From an uncultured Desulfarculaceae bacterium (GTDB taxonomy: Bacteria > Desulfobacterota > Desulfarculia > Desulfarculales > Desulfarculaceae): 21,572 bases of DNA. The translations under genes and the position numbers were made by a program. Position 1 is the first letter of the stretch. Each line of letters starts with the position of its first letter. The stretch lies in assembly GCA_937908275.1 (NCBI GenBank), contig CALERA010000038.1, forward strand, positions 1 to 21,572. The letters run 5' to 3'. The notes beneath the pieces were generated by a model. That model saw only the letters and a list, made by a program, of their open reading frames with translations, had not been told where the DNA came from and ran no database searches. Shown here in pieces: positions 16,611-21,572 of the stretch.

Positions 16611-16880
16611 ATGACTCAGACCGCCACCCCTCAGCCCCTCACCGCCACCGCTGCCACCCTGGATCACCTAACCGAAGCCGCCCTGTCCGTCACTGTCTGG
16701 GCGGGACTGAAGGCCGCCCGTCTGCTGCGCCTGGTCCCGGCCGGGGCGGAGTGGTTCGTGGGACAGTCCTTGCGACCGGGGTTGACCCTCTGGCGGGAGG
16801 ACCAGGACGCCCCCGCCTGCCGCAACTTCACCGCCATGCTGGGTAGATGGGAGGCGGTAGTGAGCATCCCGAAGAAATAG
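16611..16880 (+). CDS. Small orphan protein of the element
   Basis: I do not recognise this 89-residue protein. It has a Thr/Ala/Pro-rich start, an amphipathic helical stretch (about 18-45) and a compact C-terminal part with aromatic residues (GLTLWRED, MLGRWEAVVSIPKK). No signal peptide, clear membrane helix or obvious helix-turn-helix is seen. It looks real because it has a strong ribosome site (AAGGAG, ten bases before the ATG), a hairpin in its leader and a good terminator 21 bases after its stop. Its position right after the integrase could fit a directionality factor, but nothing in the sequence proves that. Confidence 0.65.
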   Translation: MTQTATPQPLTATAATLDHLTEAALSVTVWAGLKAARLLRLVPAGAEWFVGQSLRPGLTLWREDQDAPACRNFTAMLGRWEAVVSIPKK

Positions 16881-16901
16881 CGGTGGCTCAGACCACCACC
16901 G

Positions 16902-16941
16902 GCCCCCGGCTTCTTCTGTGAGGCTGGGGGCTTTGCTTTTT
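16902..16941 (+). terminator. Intrinsic terminator after the small orphan gene
   Basis: GCCCCCGGC (16902-16910) pairs with GCTGGGGGC (16923-16931, one G-U pair) across a 12-base loop and is followed by TTTGCTTTTT. It should end transcripts from the integrase and 89-residue genes. Confidence 0.8.
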
Positions 16942-17018
16942 CGGGGTCAAGGGGAGGGGGCGGGTTGTCGGTGGTGGTTAAGCATTTCAGGCGTTTAGCC
17001 AGGCAGTGCGGATTATTT

Positions 17019-17099
17019 CCACGGTTTGTGTCCACTTAGAACAGGAAGGCCGGGCCGGGTAGCCACGGTTTGTGCCCGCTTAGAAGAGGAAGGCCGGGC
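17019..17099 (+). repeat. Two near-identical 37-base direct repeats
   Basis: Copies at 17019-17055 and 17063-17099 both begin CCACGGTTTGTG and end GAGGAAGGCCGGGC or CAGGAAGGCCGGGC, with three mismatches and a 44-base period. They lie just before the ParB-like gene and could be binding sites for it (operator or partition site) or iterons. Confidence 0.75.
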
Positions 17100-17148
17100 A
17101 AGCCTCGCCGAAGAGCAACCGCAACCGTACAAGGAGAGAGGCCGGAAG

Positions 17149-17907
17149 ATGGAAGACTCGGGACGATCATCACCGGGGGCGTCAGCCCCCAAGAACGCTG
17201 TAACCAGGACGCTTAGGGTCGATGCCCTGGTGATGGACAGGACCATGCAGGCCCGGACCAAGCTGAACGAGGCCACCATAGCCGACTACGCCAGGGTCTA
17301 CCAGGATGGGGAGGGTCTGCCGCCCATCGTGGTGGCCATGGTGGACGGGGTGCCCCTGGTGGTGGATGGCTGGCACCGTGTGGCCGCCCTGCGGCACATC
17401 AACAGGCAGGAGATTGCGGCCGAGGTGGTCGAGGCCAGCCGGGATGGAGCCTTGCTCCTGGCGATGATGGCCAACCTCAAGCATGGCCTTCCACTGAAGC
17501 CGAGGGAGAAAGGGGCAGCGGTCAGGAGGGCGCTTGGGGCCTACCTGGCGGCCCGAAAGCACCTGAAGGGCCAGGGCCAGTGCAAGTCCCTACGGGAGAT
17601 CACGGCAGACCTGGGGAACCACGTCTCACACAACACCATTCGGAAGTGGCTGTGGGAGGACCACCCCAAGACAGCCGAGTACTGGTGGGGGAAGGACAAG
17701 CTGCCCATCCCCGGCGGCACAGCCCCCAAGAAGCCACCAGTCTTCAGCCCCGGCAACACCTGCGCCGATTCCATTGGCAACGCCCTGGCGGCCTTTCAAG
17801 GCGTCCACGACCCGGTGGAGCGGGGGGCGTTAATCGCCAGAATGGAAGAGGCACTGAAGGAGATGAAGGAGGGGAGAGCCTGGGAGGTGTATTCCCCAGA
17901 CTTCTAA
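17149..17907 (+). CDS. ParB-like nuclease-fold protein with helix-turn-helix
   Basis: This 252-residue protein has an N-terminal ParB/sulfiredoxin-type domain (about 20-105). Its signature is LPPIVVAMVDGVPLVVDGWHRVAAL, in which D73-G74 and H76-R77 correspond to the nucleotide-binding GxxR/DGxHR region of the family. A middle helical region with LKHGLPLKPREKGAAVRR is typical of the ParB DNA-binding part, then a likely helix-turn-helix (about 147-168, SLREITADLGNHVSHNTIRKWL), and an acidic/basic C-terminal helix. ParB proteins bind palindromic centromere sites and use CTP; related phage and plasmid proteins act as regulators. No ParA partner is present. The start is ATG at 17149; AAGGAG lies 12 bases ahead, slightly long. 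The frame is open further upstream, but that would cover the direct repeats. Confidence 0.82.
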   Translation: MEDSGRSSPGASAPKNAVTRTLRVDALVMDRTMQARTKLNEATIADYARVYQDGEGLPPIVVAMVDGVPLVVDGWHRVAALRHINRQEIAAEVVEASRDGALLLAMMANLKHGLPLKPREKGAAVRRALGAYLAARKHLKGQGQCKSLREITADLGNHVSHNTIRKWLWEDHPKTAEYWWGKDKLPIPGGTAPKKPPVFSPGNTCADSIGNALAAFQGVHDPVERGALIARMEEALKEMKEGRAWEVYSPDF

Positions 17908-17955
17908 TCGGCAATGTGGTGCATATGGCTGATATTGCTACGTGAGTTTATTGTC

Positions 17956-17974
17956 GGTGTTCAAGTTGAACACC
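17956..17974. promoter_or_regulatory. Perfect 19-base palindrome
   Basis: GGTGTTCAAGTTGAACACC: nine-base arms around one G, 49 bases after the ParB-like stop, in an AT-richer patch. Its core TGTTCAAGTTGAACA resembles the general shape of ParB parS sites (TGTTNCACGTGNAACA) but is one base shorter. It could also be an operator or a transcript-end hairpin, although no U-run follows. Confidence 0.6.
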
Positions 17975-18011
17975 TCTAGTGAACTCGACTACCCCTAACC
18001 CCTCTCTATGC

Positions 18012-18062
18012 GGCCAATTTCCGGCCAAACCGGCGCAAGTGCAAGTGCGGGCCGGATTGGCC
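18012..18062. repeat. Long inverted repeat
   Basis: GGCCAATTTCCGGCC (18012-18026) and GGCCGGATTGGCC (18050-18062) pair over 13 bases with a two-base bulge and a 23-base loop. Confidence 0.6.
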
Positions 18063-18156
18063 GAGGACCACCAGCGGACGGGCCGTCAGGGTCGGCCCCC
18101 CACCCTCCTTCCCGATGTTTTAGCCCCCATTTCCAAACGCCCTCCCCCACGTCATC

Positions 18157-18190
18157 GCTCGCGCTCATCCCCCCCGTGGGGGTCGCGAGC
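18157..18190. repeat. Inverted repeat with C/G-rich inner stem
   Basis: GCTCGCG (18157-18163) and CGCGAGC (18184-18190) form an outer seven-base stem. Inside, a run of C and a run of G pair around GT, so the whole folds as one long hairpin with an asymmetric inner loop. Confidence 0.55.
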
Positions 18191-18446
18191 CTGCCTTCAG
18201 CCGTCAACTCCAGGGGGTGGCCGGGTGTCTATCCCTCACCGCCTGAGGACAACCAGCACCCACCGGCGGCGCAGCCCGGCCAACATCAGCGCCCCACAGC
18301 CCCGCTGTCCCTCGGCCACCTGGCCGCCCCCTGTCCACTGTCCCCCTACCGCACCGGCCACGCTGCAACAGCTGATTTGAGGCGCAGGCGTGGCGATCAG
18401 GAGCAGACCCGTGCTTGGGTATGGGTCTACCCTGGTCGCCGGCCCT

Positions 18447-18530
18447 AGGCAGGGGGGAGGGGCTGCCTGAGCCGGGGTGGATCAGACCCCGGAAGCGGGG
18501 CGGGCTTGGTAGGTTGGCCGGGTGCCGGCC
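18447..18530. repeat. Three successive short hairpins
   Basis: AGGCAG/CTGCCT (18447-18468, with a loop of nine G and one A), CCCCG-GAAG-CGGGG (18487-18500) and GGCCGG-GTG-CCGGCC (18516-18530) follow each other within 84 bases. Such density of perfect stems in a non-coding gap suggests a structured RNA or single-stranded DNA function. Confidence 0.55.
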
Positions 18531-18587
18531 CCTCCCGTCCCTTGCTCAGGTTGCCCCACCGCCGTCTTGCCACCCCCACCTTGCGTC

Positions 18588-18616
18588 CCGTCCGAAAGGT
18601 GTACCTTGTTGGACGG
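18588..18616. promoter_or_regulatory. Composite dyad, possible resolvase site
   Basis: CCGTCC (18588-18593) and GGACGG (18611-18616) enclose the inner dyad AAGGT-GT-ACCTT (18596-18607). A symmetric site around a two-base centre is what serine recombinases cut, and the resolvase gene begins 150 bases downstream. The arms differ by one inserted base, so symmetry is not perfect. Confidence 0.4.
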
Positions 18617-18647
18617 AAGACAGGCCCGGCTAACTGGCTGAAATCCC

Positions 18648-18716
18648 GTGTCACGAAAGGTGGTGCAGCTTATTTCTTGACGTCATGCCCATAAGGTCTT
18701 AATCTTTGCGTGACAC
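18648..18716. repeat. Inverted repeats flanking the resolvase promoter
   Basis: GTGTCACG (18648-18655) and CGTGACAC (18709-18716) are exact inverted copies on either side of the promoter at 18677-18705. Each is also a small palindrome. They contain the TGTC/GACA core that opens known resolvase half-sites, so self-regulation by the resolvase is possible. Confidence 0.5.
18677..18705 (+). promoter_or_regulatory. Sigma-70 type promoter of the resolvase gene
   Basis: TTGACG (18677-18682), 17-base spacer, TAATCT (18700-18705). Transcription would start near 18712, about 54 bases before the resolvase ATG. Confidence 0.7.
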
Positions 18717-18765
18717 TGGCCACGAGGCAGGGTCACCACCATCACCGCCAGAAGGAGCAAGGGGC

Positions 18766-19323
18766 ATGGGCGAAGTCGGCTATATCAGGGTCAGCACCAC
18801 GGACCAGACCACGGATCGCCAGCTTGTCGGGATCAACCTGGACAAGACTTTCACGGATAAGCTCAGTGGGAAGGACACCAAGCGCCCCCAGCTTGCCGCC
18901 TGCCTGGAGTGGGTCCGGGAAGGTGACACCCTGCATGTCCACAGCATCGACCGACTGGCCCGCAACCTGGAAGACCTGCAACGCCTGGTCCGGCAGTTGA
19001 CCGGCAAGGGGGTGAAGGTTCACTTCCACAAGGAGGGCCTGACCTTCCGGGGCGATGAAGACCCCATGCAGAAGCTCATGTTTCAGATGATGGGGGCCTT
19101 TGCCGAGTTCGAGCGGGCCTTGATCCGGGAGCGCCAACGGGAGGGGATCGCCGCAGCCAAGGCGGCGGGGAAGCACCTGGGCCGCAAGCCCAGCCTGACC
19201 CCGGACCAGGCCCAGGCGGTGCGGGAAGCCGTGGCGGCAGGCGAGGAAAAGGCCTCCATCGCCCGCCGCTTCGGGATCAGCCGGCAGACGCTTTATCGGG
19301 TGCTGGCCGACGGAGCTAGTTGA
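18766..19323 (+). CDS. Serine recombinase (resolvase/invertase family)
   Basis: A 185-residue small serine recombinase of standard length. The catalytic domain opens GYIRVSTTDQ with R8 and the nucleophile S10. HSIDRLARNLEDL carries R63 and R66, and the long dimer helix reads MMGAFAEFERALIRERQREGI. A linker GRKPSLTP leads to a C-terminal helix-turn-helix (about 163-182, KASIARRFGISRQTLYRVL). All active-site residues are present. Family members resolve dimers or cointegrates or invert DNA segments. The start is ATG at 18766, with AAGGAG eight bases ahead; the open frame upstream runs into the promoter. Beside a tyrosine integrase, it may resolve multimers of the excised element or control a switch, which is inference. 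Confidence 0.93.
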   Translation: MGEVGYIRVSTTDQTTDRQLVGINLDKTFTDKLSGKDTKRPQLAACLEWVREGDTLHVHSIDRLARNLEDLQRLVRQLTGKGVKVHFHKEGLTFRGDEDPMQKLMFQMMGAFAEFERALIRERQREGIAAAKAAGKHLGRKPSLTPDQAQAVREAVAAGEEKASIARRFGISRQTLYRVLADGAS

Positions 19324-19525
19324 GGATGAATTGGCCGCCCTCATAGCGGCCGATCTTATCCATGAATGACGTTCAGCCTTGGGTGGCCGCTTGGCTGTTG
19401 GTACCTGTTTTTTTTGGGAGGGCCGACTTGACCCTTGACGGCGGCCACACGGCAGGGATACACTCTCACACAGAATTCTATAGGGGATTAATGAAGGATT
19501 CCAGGTACTAGTATCCCGATCCTGT

Positions 19526-19546
19526 GAGTCCCATCATCTCCACCAG
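19526..19546 (+). repeat. attR core
   Basis: Exact 21-base copy of the tRNA-Ala 3' end (14229-14249). Upstream bases do not form a tRNA, so this is only the att remnant. Confidence 0.9.
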
Positions 19547-19557
19547 CGCCCGATCGA

Positions 19558-19586
19558 CCGCCTTTCCGCCCGGAAAGGCGGTTTTT
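19558..19586 (+). terminator. Intrinsic terminator, probably that of tRNA-Ala before insertion
   Basis: CCGCCTTTCC pairs perfectly with GGAAAGGCGG across GCCC (19558-19581) and is followed by TTTTT. It starts 11 bases after attR. In the empty site it would lie just after the tRNA CCA end, so it is most simply read as the tRNA's own terminator pushed away by the element. Confidence 0.88.
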
Positions 19587-19606
19587 CCATCCCTGCCCCG
19601 CCTCCC

Positions 19607-20143
19607 TCACAGCCAGAATTGGGGATAGCGCCGGTTGGGGTGCAGGTTGTTGACCAGCAGCGCCACCACCAGCATCACCAGGGCCCCCAGGCCCACCGGG
19701 GCCAGGGCGTAGGCGTAGCCCAGTTCGTGCACCTGAGGCCCGCCGATGACCGCGATCAGGGCCGTGGCCCCGCCCGGGGGGTGCAGGGTGCGGGTGGCGT
19801 GCATCACCAGGATCGCGGTGGCCACCGCCGCCGCCCCGGCCAGCCAGGGCATCCCGCCCAGCCACTGCCAGGCCGCCACCCCGATCAGGGCCGAAAAGAC
19901 GTGGCCGCCCACCAGGTTGCGGGGTTGGGCCAGGGGGCTTTGCACCGCGCCGTAGATCAGCACCGCCGAGGCCCCGAAGGAGCCGATCAAAAACAGCAGC
20001 GGCATGCCGGACAGGAAGCCGCCGCCCAGCCAACCCACCGCCGCGATGCCCAGGAAGGCCCCCAGCCAGGACCAGGCCATCTCCCCCCAGCTCACCCGGG
20101 GCGGACAGGTGGTGCAGCCCTTCATCTTGCAGAAAAATTCCAT
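19607..20143 (-). CDS. HPP-family integral membrane protein
   Basis: A 178-residue protein with four to five membrane helices. It has the family-defining HPP motif in ATRTLHPPGGATALIAVIGG and the usual NLVGGHVFSALIGV (family PRN...GH...G region). The N-terminus KMKG...PPRVSWGE is also typical. HPP proteins are membrane proteins of mostly unknown role; a plant and cyanobacterial member has been linked to nitrite transport. Unusually, three Cys (C5, C10, C13) lie in the cytoplasmic-type N-terminus. The start ATG at 20143 has a weak GGGGGC ahead. A consensus promoter lies about 55 bases upstream. The gene ends convergent to the element and tRNA terminator. Confidence 0.9.
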   Translation of the reverse strand: MEFFCKMKGCTTCPPRVSWGEMAWSWLGAFLGIAAVGWLGGGFLSGMPLLFLIGSFGASAVLIYGAVQSPLAQPRNLVGGHVFSALIGVAAWQWLGGMPWLAGAAAVATAILVMHATRTLHPPGGATALIAVIGGPQVHELGYAYALAPVGLGALVMLVVALLVNNLHPNRRYPQFWL

Positions 20144-20195
20144 GTTCAGCCCCCATACGGATGCGCGCTATTGCTGCATTTAGGTACTTTTATAC

Positions 20196-20224
20196 TTAAT
20201 ACTGCCAGGCCTCCTTCCTGTCAA
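20196..20224 (-). promoter_or_regulatory. Promoter of the HPP-family gene
   Basis: Minus strand TTGACA (20224-20219), 17-base spacer, TATTAA (20201-20196): a near-perfect sigma-70 match, with the start near 20189. Confidence 0.75.
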
Positions 20225-20251
20225 CAAAATCCGCGCTCTCGCCCCCGGCAC

Positions 20252-20281
20252 TTGCGCGGCGGCCGGGTCAGGGGGTATACA
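20252..20281 (+). promoter_or_regulatory. Possible promoter of the 138-residue gene
   Basis: TTGCGC (20252-20257), 18-base spacer, TATACA (20276-20281), about 45 bases before the TTG start. Confidence 0.4.
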
Positions 20282-20327
20282 CCTACCCCTAGCATCCATT
20301 TGTCATCAGCGTGGGAGGTAAGGCATC

Positions 20328-20744
20328 TTGTCCGAGCAGTTGGCAACCTATCTGGAGCAGTGGCCCGCCGACCAGGCGGCGATAAAGCAGGCATTTCTGG
20401 AGTTGCGCCAGACCGCCCAAGGCCTGGCCGGGGTGGCGGAGACCTTCGTGGCCCGGCCGGGCATCAGTCATTCCCTGCGCTACGACCTCGCTCCCCGGCC
20501 AGCGGGCCGGCAGCGGCCGGTGTTCTTTCTGGTGGACGTGGTGGAGTTCGAGGGCCAGCGCTTCCTGTCGGTCTGCTTCTACGCCGAGGAAATCGAAGAC
20601 CCCCAGGAGCTGGGCAACGCCATCCCCCAGGGGCTGTTTCAGGAAACCGGCTATTGTTTCGACCTGGAAGAGTACGACCCCGAGCTGGTGGCCTACCTGC
20701 GCCAGCGGGTGAGCGAGGCCCGGGACAACGCGGCCGGGGCCTAG
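20328..20744 (+). CDS. Conserved-looking soluble protein of unknown function
   Basis: A 138-residue acidic protein with no signal or membrane segment and a family I do not recognise. The N-terminal part is helical (YLEQWPADQAAIKQAFLELRQTA), then come strands with a repeated pattern (ISHSLRYDL, PVFFLVDVVEF, FLSVCFYAEEI), and a C-terminal helical segment with acidic residues (FDLEEYDPELVAYLRQRVSEA). The start is TTG at 20328, because a very good GGAGGT lies nine bases before it and no ATG is near. Its stop overlaps that of the next, convergent gene within CTAG (20741-20744). Confidence 0.75.
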   Translation: MSEQLATYLEQWPADQAAIKQAFLELRQTAQGLAGVAETFVARPGISHSLRYDLAPRPAGRQRPVFFLVDVVEFEGQRFLSVCFYAEEIEDPQELGNAIPQGLFQETGYCFDLEEYDPELVAYLRQRVSEARDNAAGA

Positions 20745-21052
20745 GCCTTCTTGCGCCGGCCCAGGCGCAACACCAGCCAGCGGGCCAGGAGCACCAGGGC
20801 CGGCAGCCACCACCAGGTCAGGGGCCGGGCCTTCCACCAGGTCACGGCCAAATCGCGCACCAGGGTGGGGGGGCTGGCCCCGAACCATTCCCGCACCAGG
20901 GGCGCGGGCGATAGGCCGAAGATCACCATCCGCTCCCAGAGCACCGGCATCTGGTCCGCGGTCAGCATGCGGTTGGTGATCACCAGCACCATGGCCAGGG
21001 ACACCGCCGCCGCCACCAGCACCATGAACAGGAGCCGGCCGGGCGCGGCCAT
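20741..21052 (-). CDS. Small two-helix membrane protein
   Basis: A 103-residue protein of unknown family with membrane helices at about 5-26 (LLFMVLVAAAVSLAMVLVI) and 78-96 (WWLPALVLLARWLVLRLG), and a basic C-terminal tail GRRKKA that should face the cytoplasm. The loop between them is Trp- and Pro-rich. It starts three bases after the stop of the upstream partial gene on the same strand, so the two are likely co-translated. Confidence 0.7.
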   Translation of the reverse strand: MAAPGRLLFMVLVAAAVSLAMVLVITNRMLTADQMPVLWERMVIFGLSPAPLVREWFGASPPTLVRDLAVTWWKARPLTWWWLPALVLLARWLVLRLGRRKKA

Positions 21053-21055
21053 GGC

Positions 21056-21528
21056 CTAGGCCTCGCCCCCCTGGCCCTGGGCCCAATCCAGGAGCCGCGC
21101 CCAGAGCTCGCCGCCGGTCTCGTCGGCCAGGCGGCCGCGCAGGAAGGTCAGCAACAGGCCCTCCAAGGCCCGCACCGCCATCTCCACCAGGGCCACCCGC
21201 TCCAGGACCAGGCCGTCCAGGCCCTCGGGGCCACCTTCGGCCGGGGCGCTGGCCGGGGTCTTGAGGCCGCTGACCGCCAGCTCGGCCGCGTTGAGCCCCA
21301 GCCAGAACTCCTCGCCGTCGATGATCAGCCCCAAACGCAGGCCCTCCACCAGCTTGCCGCGCCGCAGGCCCTGGCGGGCCTCGGCCAGGGAGACCTCGCG
21401 GCCGCGCACGGTCACCCGCGCCCCCTCCTGGCCCATGATCGGCCCCAGCACCAGGCGGTCGCCCAGCATGATCTCCACCTGGCGGCCGTCGGGCAGCTCC
21501 AGGTTGGGCTCCTCCTCGGAGCAATACC
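21056..21528 (-). CDS. Protein of unknown function, 5' end missing at contig edge
   Basis: About 157 residues of genuine sequence, from YCSEEEPNLELPDGRQ to the stop. Composition is acidic with beta-strand-like segments (VEIMLGDRLVLGPIMG, LRLGLIIDGEEFWLGL), then a helical C-terminal region (LERVALVEMAVRALEGLLLTFLRGRL). I do not recognise the family. The true start is lost: any Met further upstream in this frame lies in adapter sequence and encodes the familiar artefact peptide TGVQTCALPI. It precedes the small membrane protein by three bases, suggesting an operon. Confidence 0.65.
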
Positions 21529-21572
21529 AGATCGGAAGAGCACACGTCTGAACTCCAGTCACGGCTACATCT
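21529..21572 (+). other. Illumina TruSeq adapter (sequencing artefact)
   Basis: The sequence starts AGATCGGAAGAGCACACG, continues TCTGAACTCCAGTCAC and then GGCTAC followed by ATCT. This matches the TruSeq indexed adapter, with GGCTAC being its index 11 as I recall it. It is not part of the genome and marks an untrimmed contig end. Confidence 0.98.

Larger units (their letters stand above)
17908..18765. other. Non-coding, hairpin-rich block of the element (858 bases)
   Basis: Open frames here (for example 18008-18448 plus, 18445-18654 minus) are Pro/Arg/Ser-rich, have no ribosome sites and look spurious. The block instead holds a perfect palindrome (17956-17974), a large hairpin (18012-18062), another at 18157-18190, four successive hairpins at 18447-18616 and, at its right end, the resolvase promoter flanked by inverted repeats. 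It is a good candidate for a replication, partition or recombination site, or for a structured RNA. Confidence 0.6.
14229..19546. mobile_element. Compact integrative element in tRNA-Ala (about 5.3 kb)
   Basis: A 21-base stretch from the tRNA 3' end (14229-14249) is repeated exactly at 19526-19546. A tyrosine integrase lies just inside the left copy. Between the copies are integrase, an 89-residue orphan, a ParB-like/HTH gene, a hairpin-rich non-coding block and a serine resolvase, all on the plus strand. The predicted excised circle is 5297 bases. No replication initiator, relaxase, phage structural or known cargo gene is recognised, so it may be a minimal or decayed integrative element, or a satellite that relies on helper functions. 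Confidence 0.88.
19324..19606. other. Right end of the element and chromosomal junction
   Basis: No gene is seen. After the resolvase stop there is a short hairpin GGCCGC/GCGGCC (19333-19351), a run of eight T near 19409, the att-proximal repeats GGGATACAC (19455-19463) and GTATCCC (19511-19517), the attR core (19526-19546) and the tRNA terminator (19558-19586). The DNA from 19460 to 19525 is clearly more AT-rich than the chromosome beside it. Confidence 0.5.

Noticed and set aside
17019..17099. Start of a CRISPR array
   Set aside because: Only two repeats, separated by seven bases, with no spacers of normal size and no cas genes.
18008..18448. A 146-codon open frame in the element's non-coding block
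   Set aside because: Pro/Ser/Arg-rich, no ribosome site, and it runs across several hairpins; no protein-like pattern.
19526..19546. Possible second tRNA
   Set aside because: Only 21 bases of the 3' end match; upstream sequence has no D arm, anticodon arm or 5' acceptor strand. It is the attR copy.
21056..21562. Full-length gene beginning in MTGVQTCALPIW
   Set aside because: Those residues come from adapter sequence; the gene is truncated at 21528.

Overview
The window is a GC-rich stretch of a bacterial chromosome. Its genes resemble those of a Desulfobacterota (deltaproteobacterial) genome, perhaps near Desulfarculales: large multi-domain sensor kinases, a sodium-pump decarboxylase beta subunit, a his operon interleaved with lipoprotein genes, and a sigma-54 type promoter. 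This placement is inference from gene content only. The last 44 bases (21529-21572) are Illumina TruSeq adapter, so the right edge is an assembly end and not biology.

Left part (1-6121), all on the minus strand: a partial small membrane protein (1-283); a 553-base gene-poor stretch; a Cache-domain histidine kinase with a single-domain response regulator (1226-837, stop-to-start gap 3 bases); a 528-residue protein of unknown function with Ser/Thr-rich ends, preceded by a good sigma-54 promoter; and two membrane subunits of a sodium-translocating decarboxylase (gamma and beta, overlapping ATGA). Divergent from these is a very large hybrid sensor kinase (6344-10519, plus) with Cache, HAMP, GAF, PAS, HisKA, HATPase, REC, REC and HPt modules. 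Its first REC has Glu in place of the phospho-acceptor Asp.

Middle part (10540-13928, minus): a tightly coupled operon hisB - lipoprotein - hisA - NlpC/P60 lipoprotein. Divergent from it is a tRNA-Ala(CGC) gene with a near-consensus promoter.

Mobile part (14229-19546): a compact integrative element of about 5.3 kb sits in the 3' end of tRNA-Ala. A 21-base direct repeat of the tRNA end marks attL and attR, and the probable intrinsic terminator of the tRNA now lies beyond attR. The element carries a tyrosine integrase (plus strand, 95 bases after the tRNA and probably served by tRNA read-through), an 89-residue orphan with its own terminator, a ParB-like/HTH protein preceded by two 37-base repeats, about 860 bases of hairpin-rich non-coding DNA, and a serine resolvase with its own promoter. 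No replication initiator, relaxase, capsid or known defence gene is seen.

Right part (19607-21528): an HPP-family membrane protein (minus) with a consensus promoter, a divergent 138-residue protein of unknown function, and two minus-strand genes (a small two-helix membrane protein and a 5'-truncated unknown). The adapter follows.
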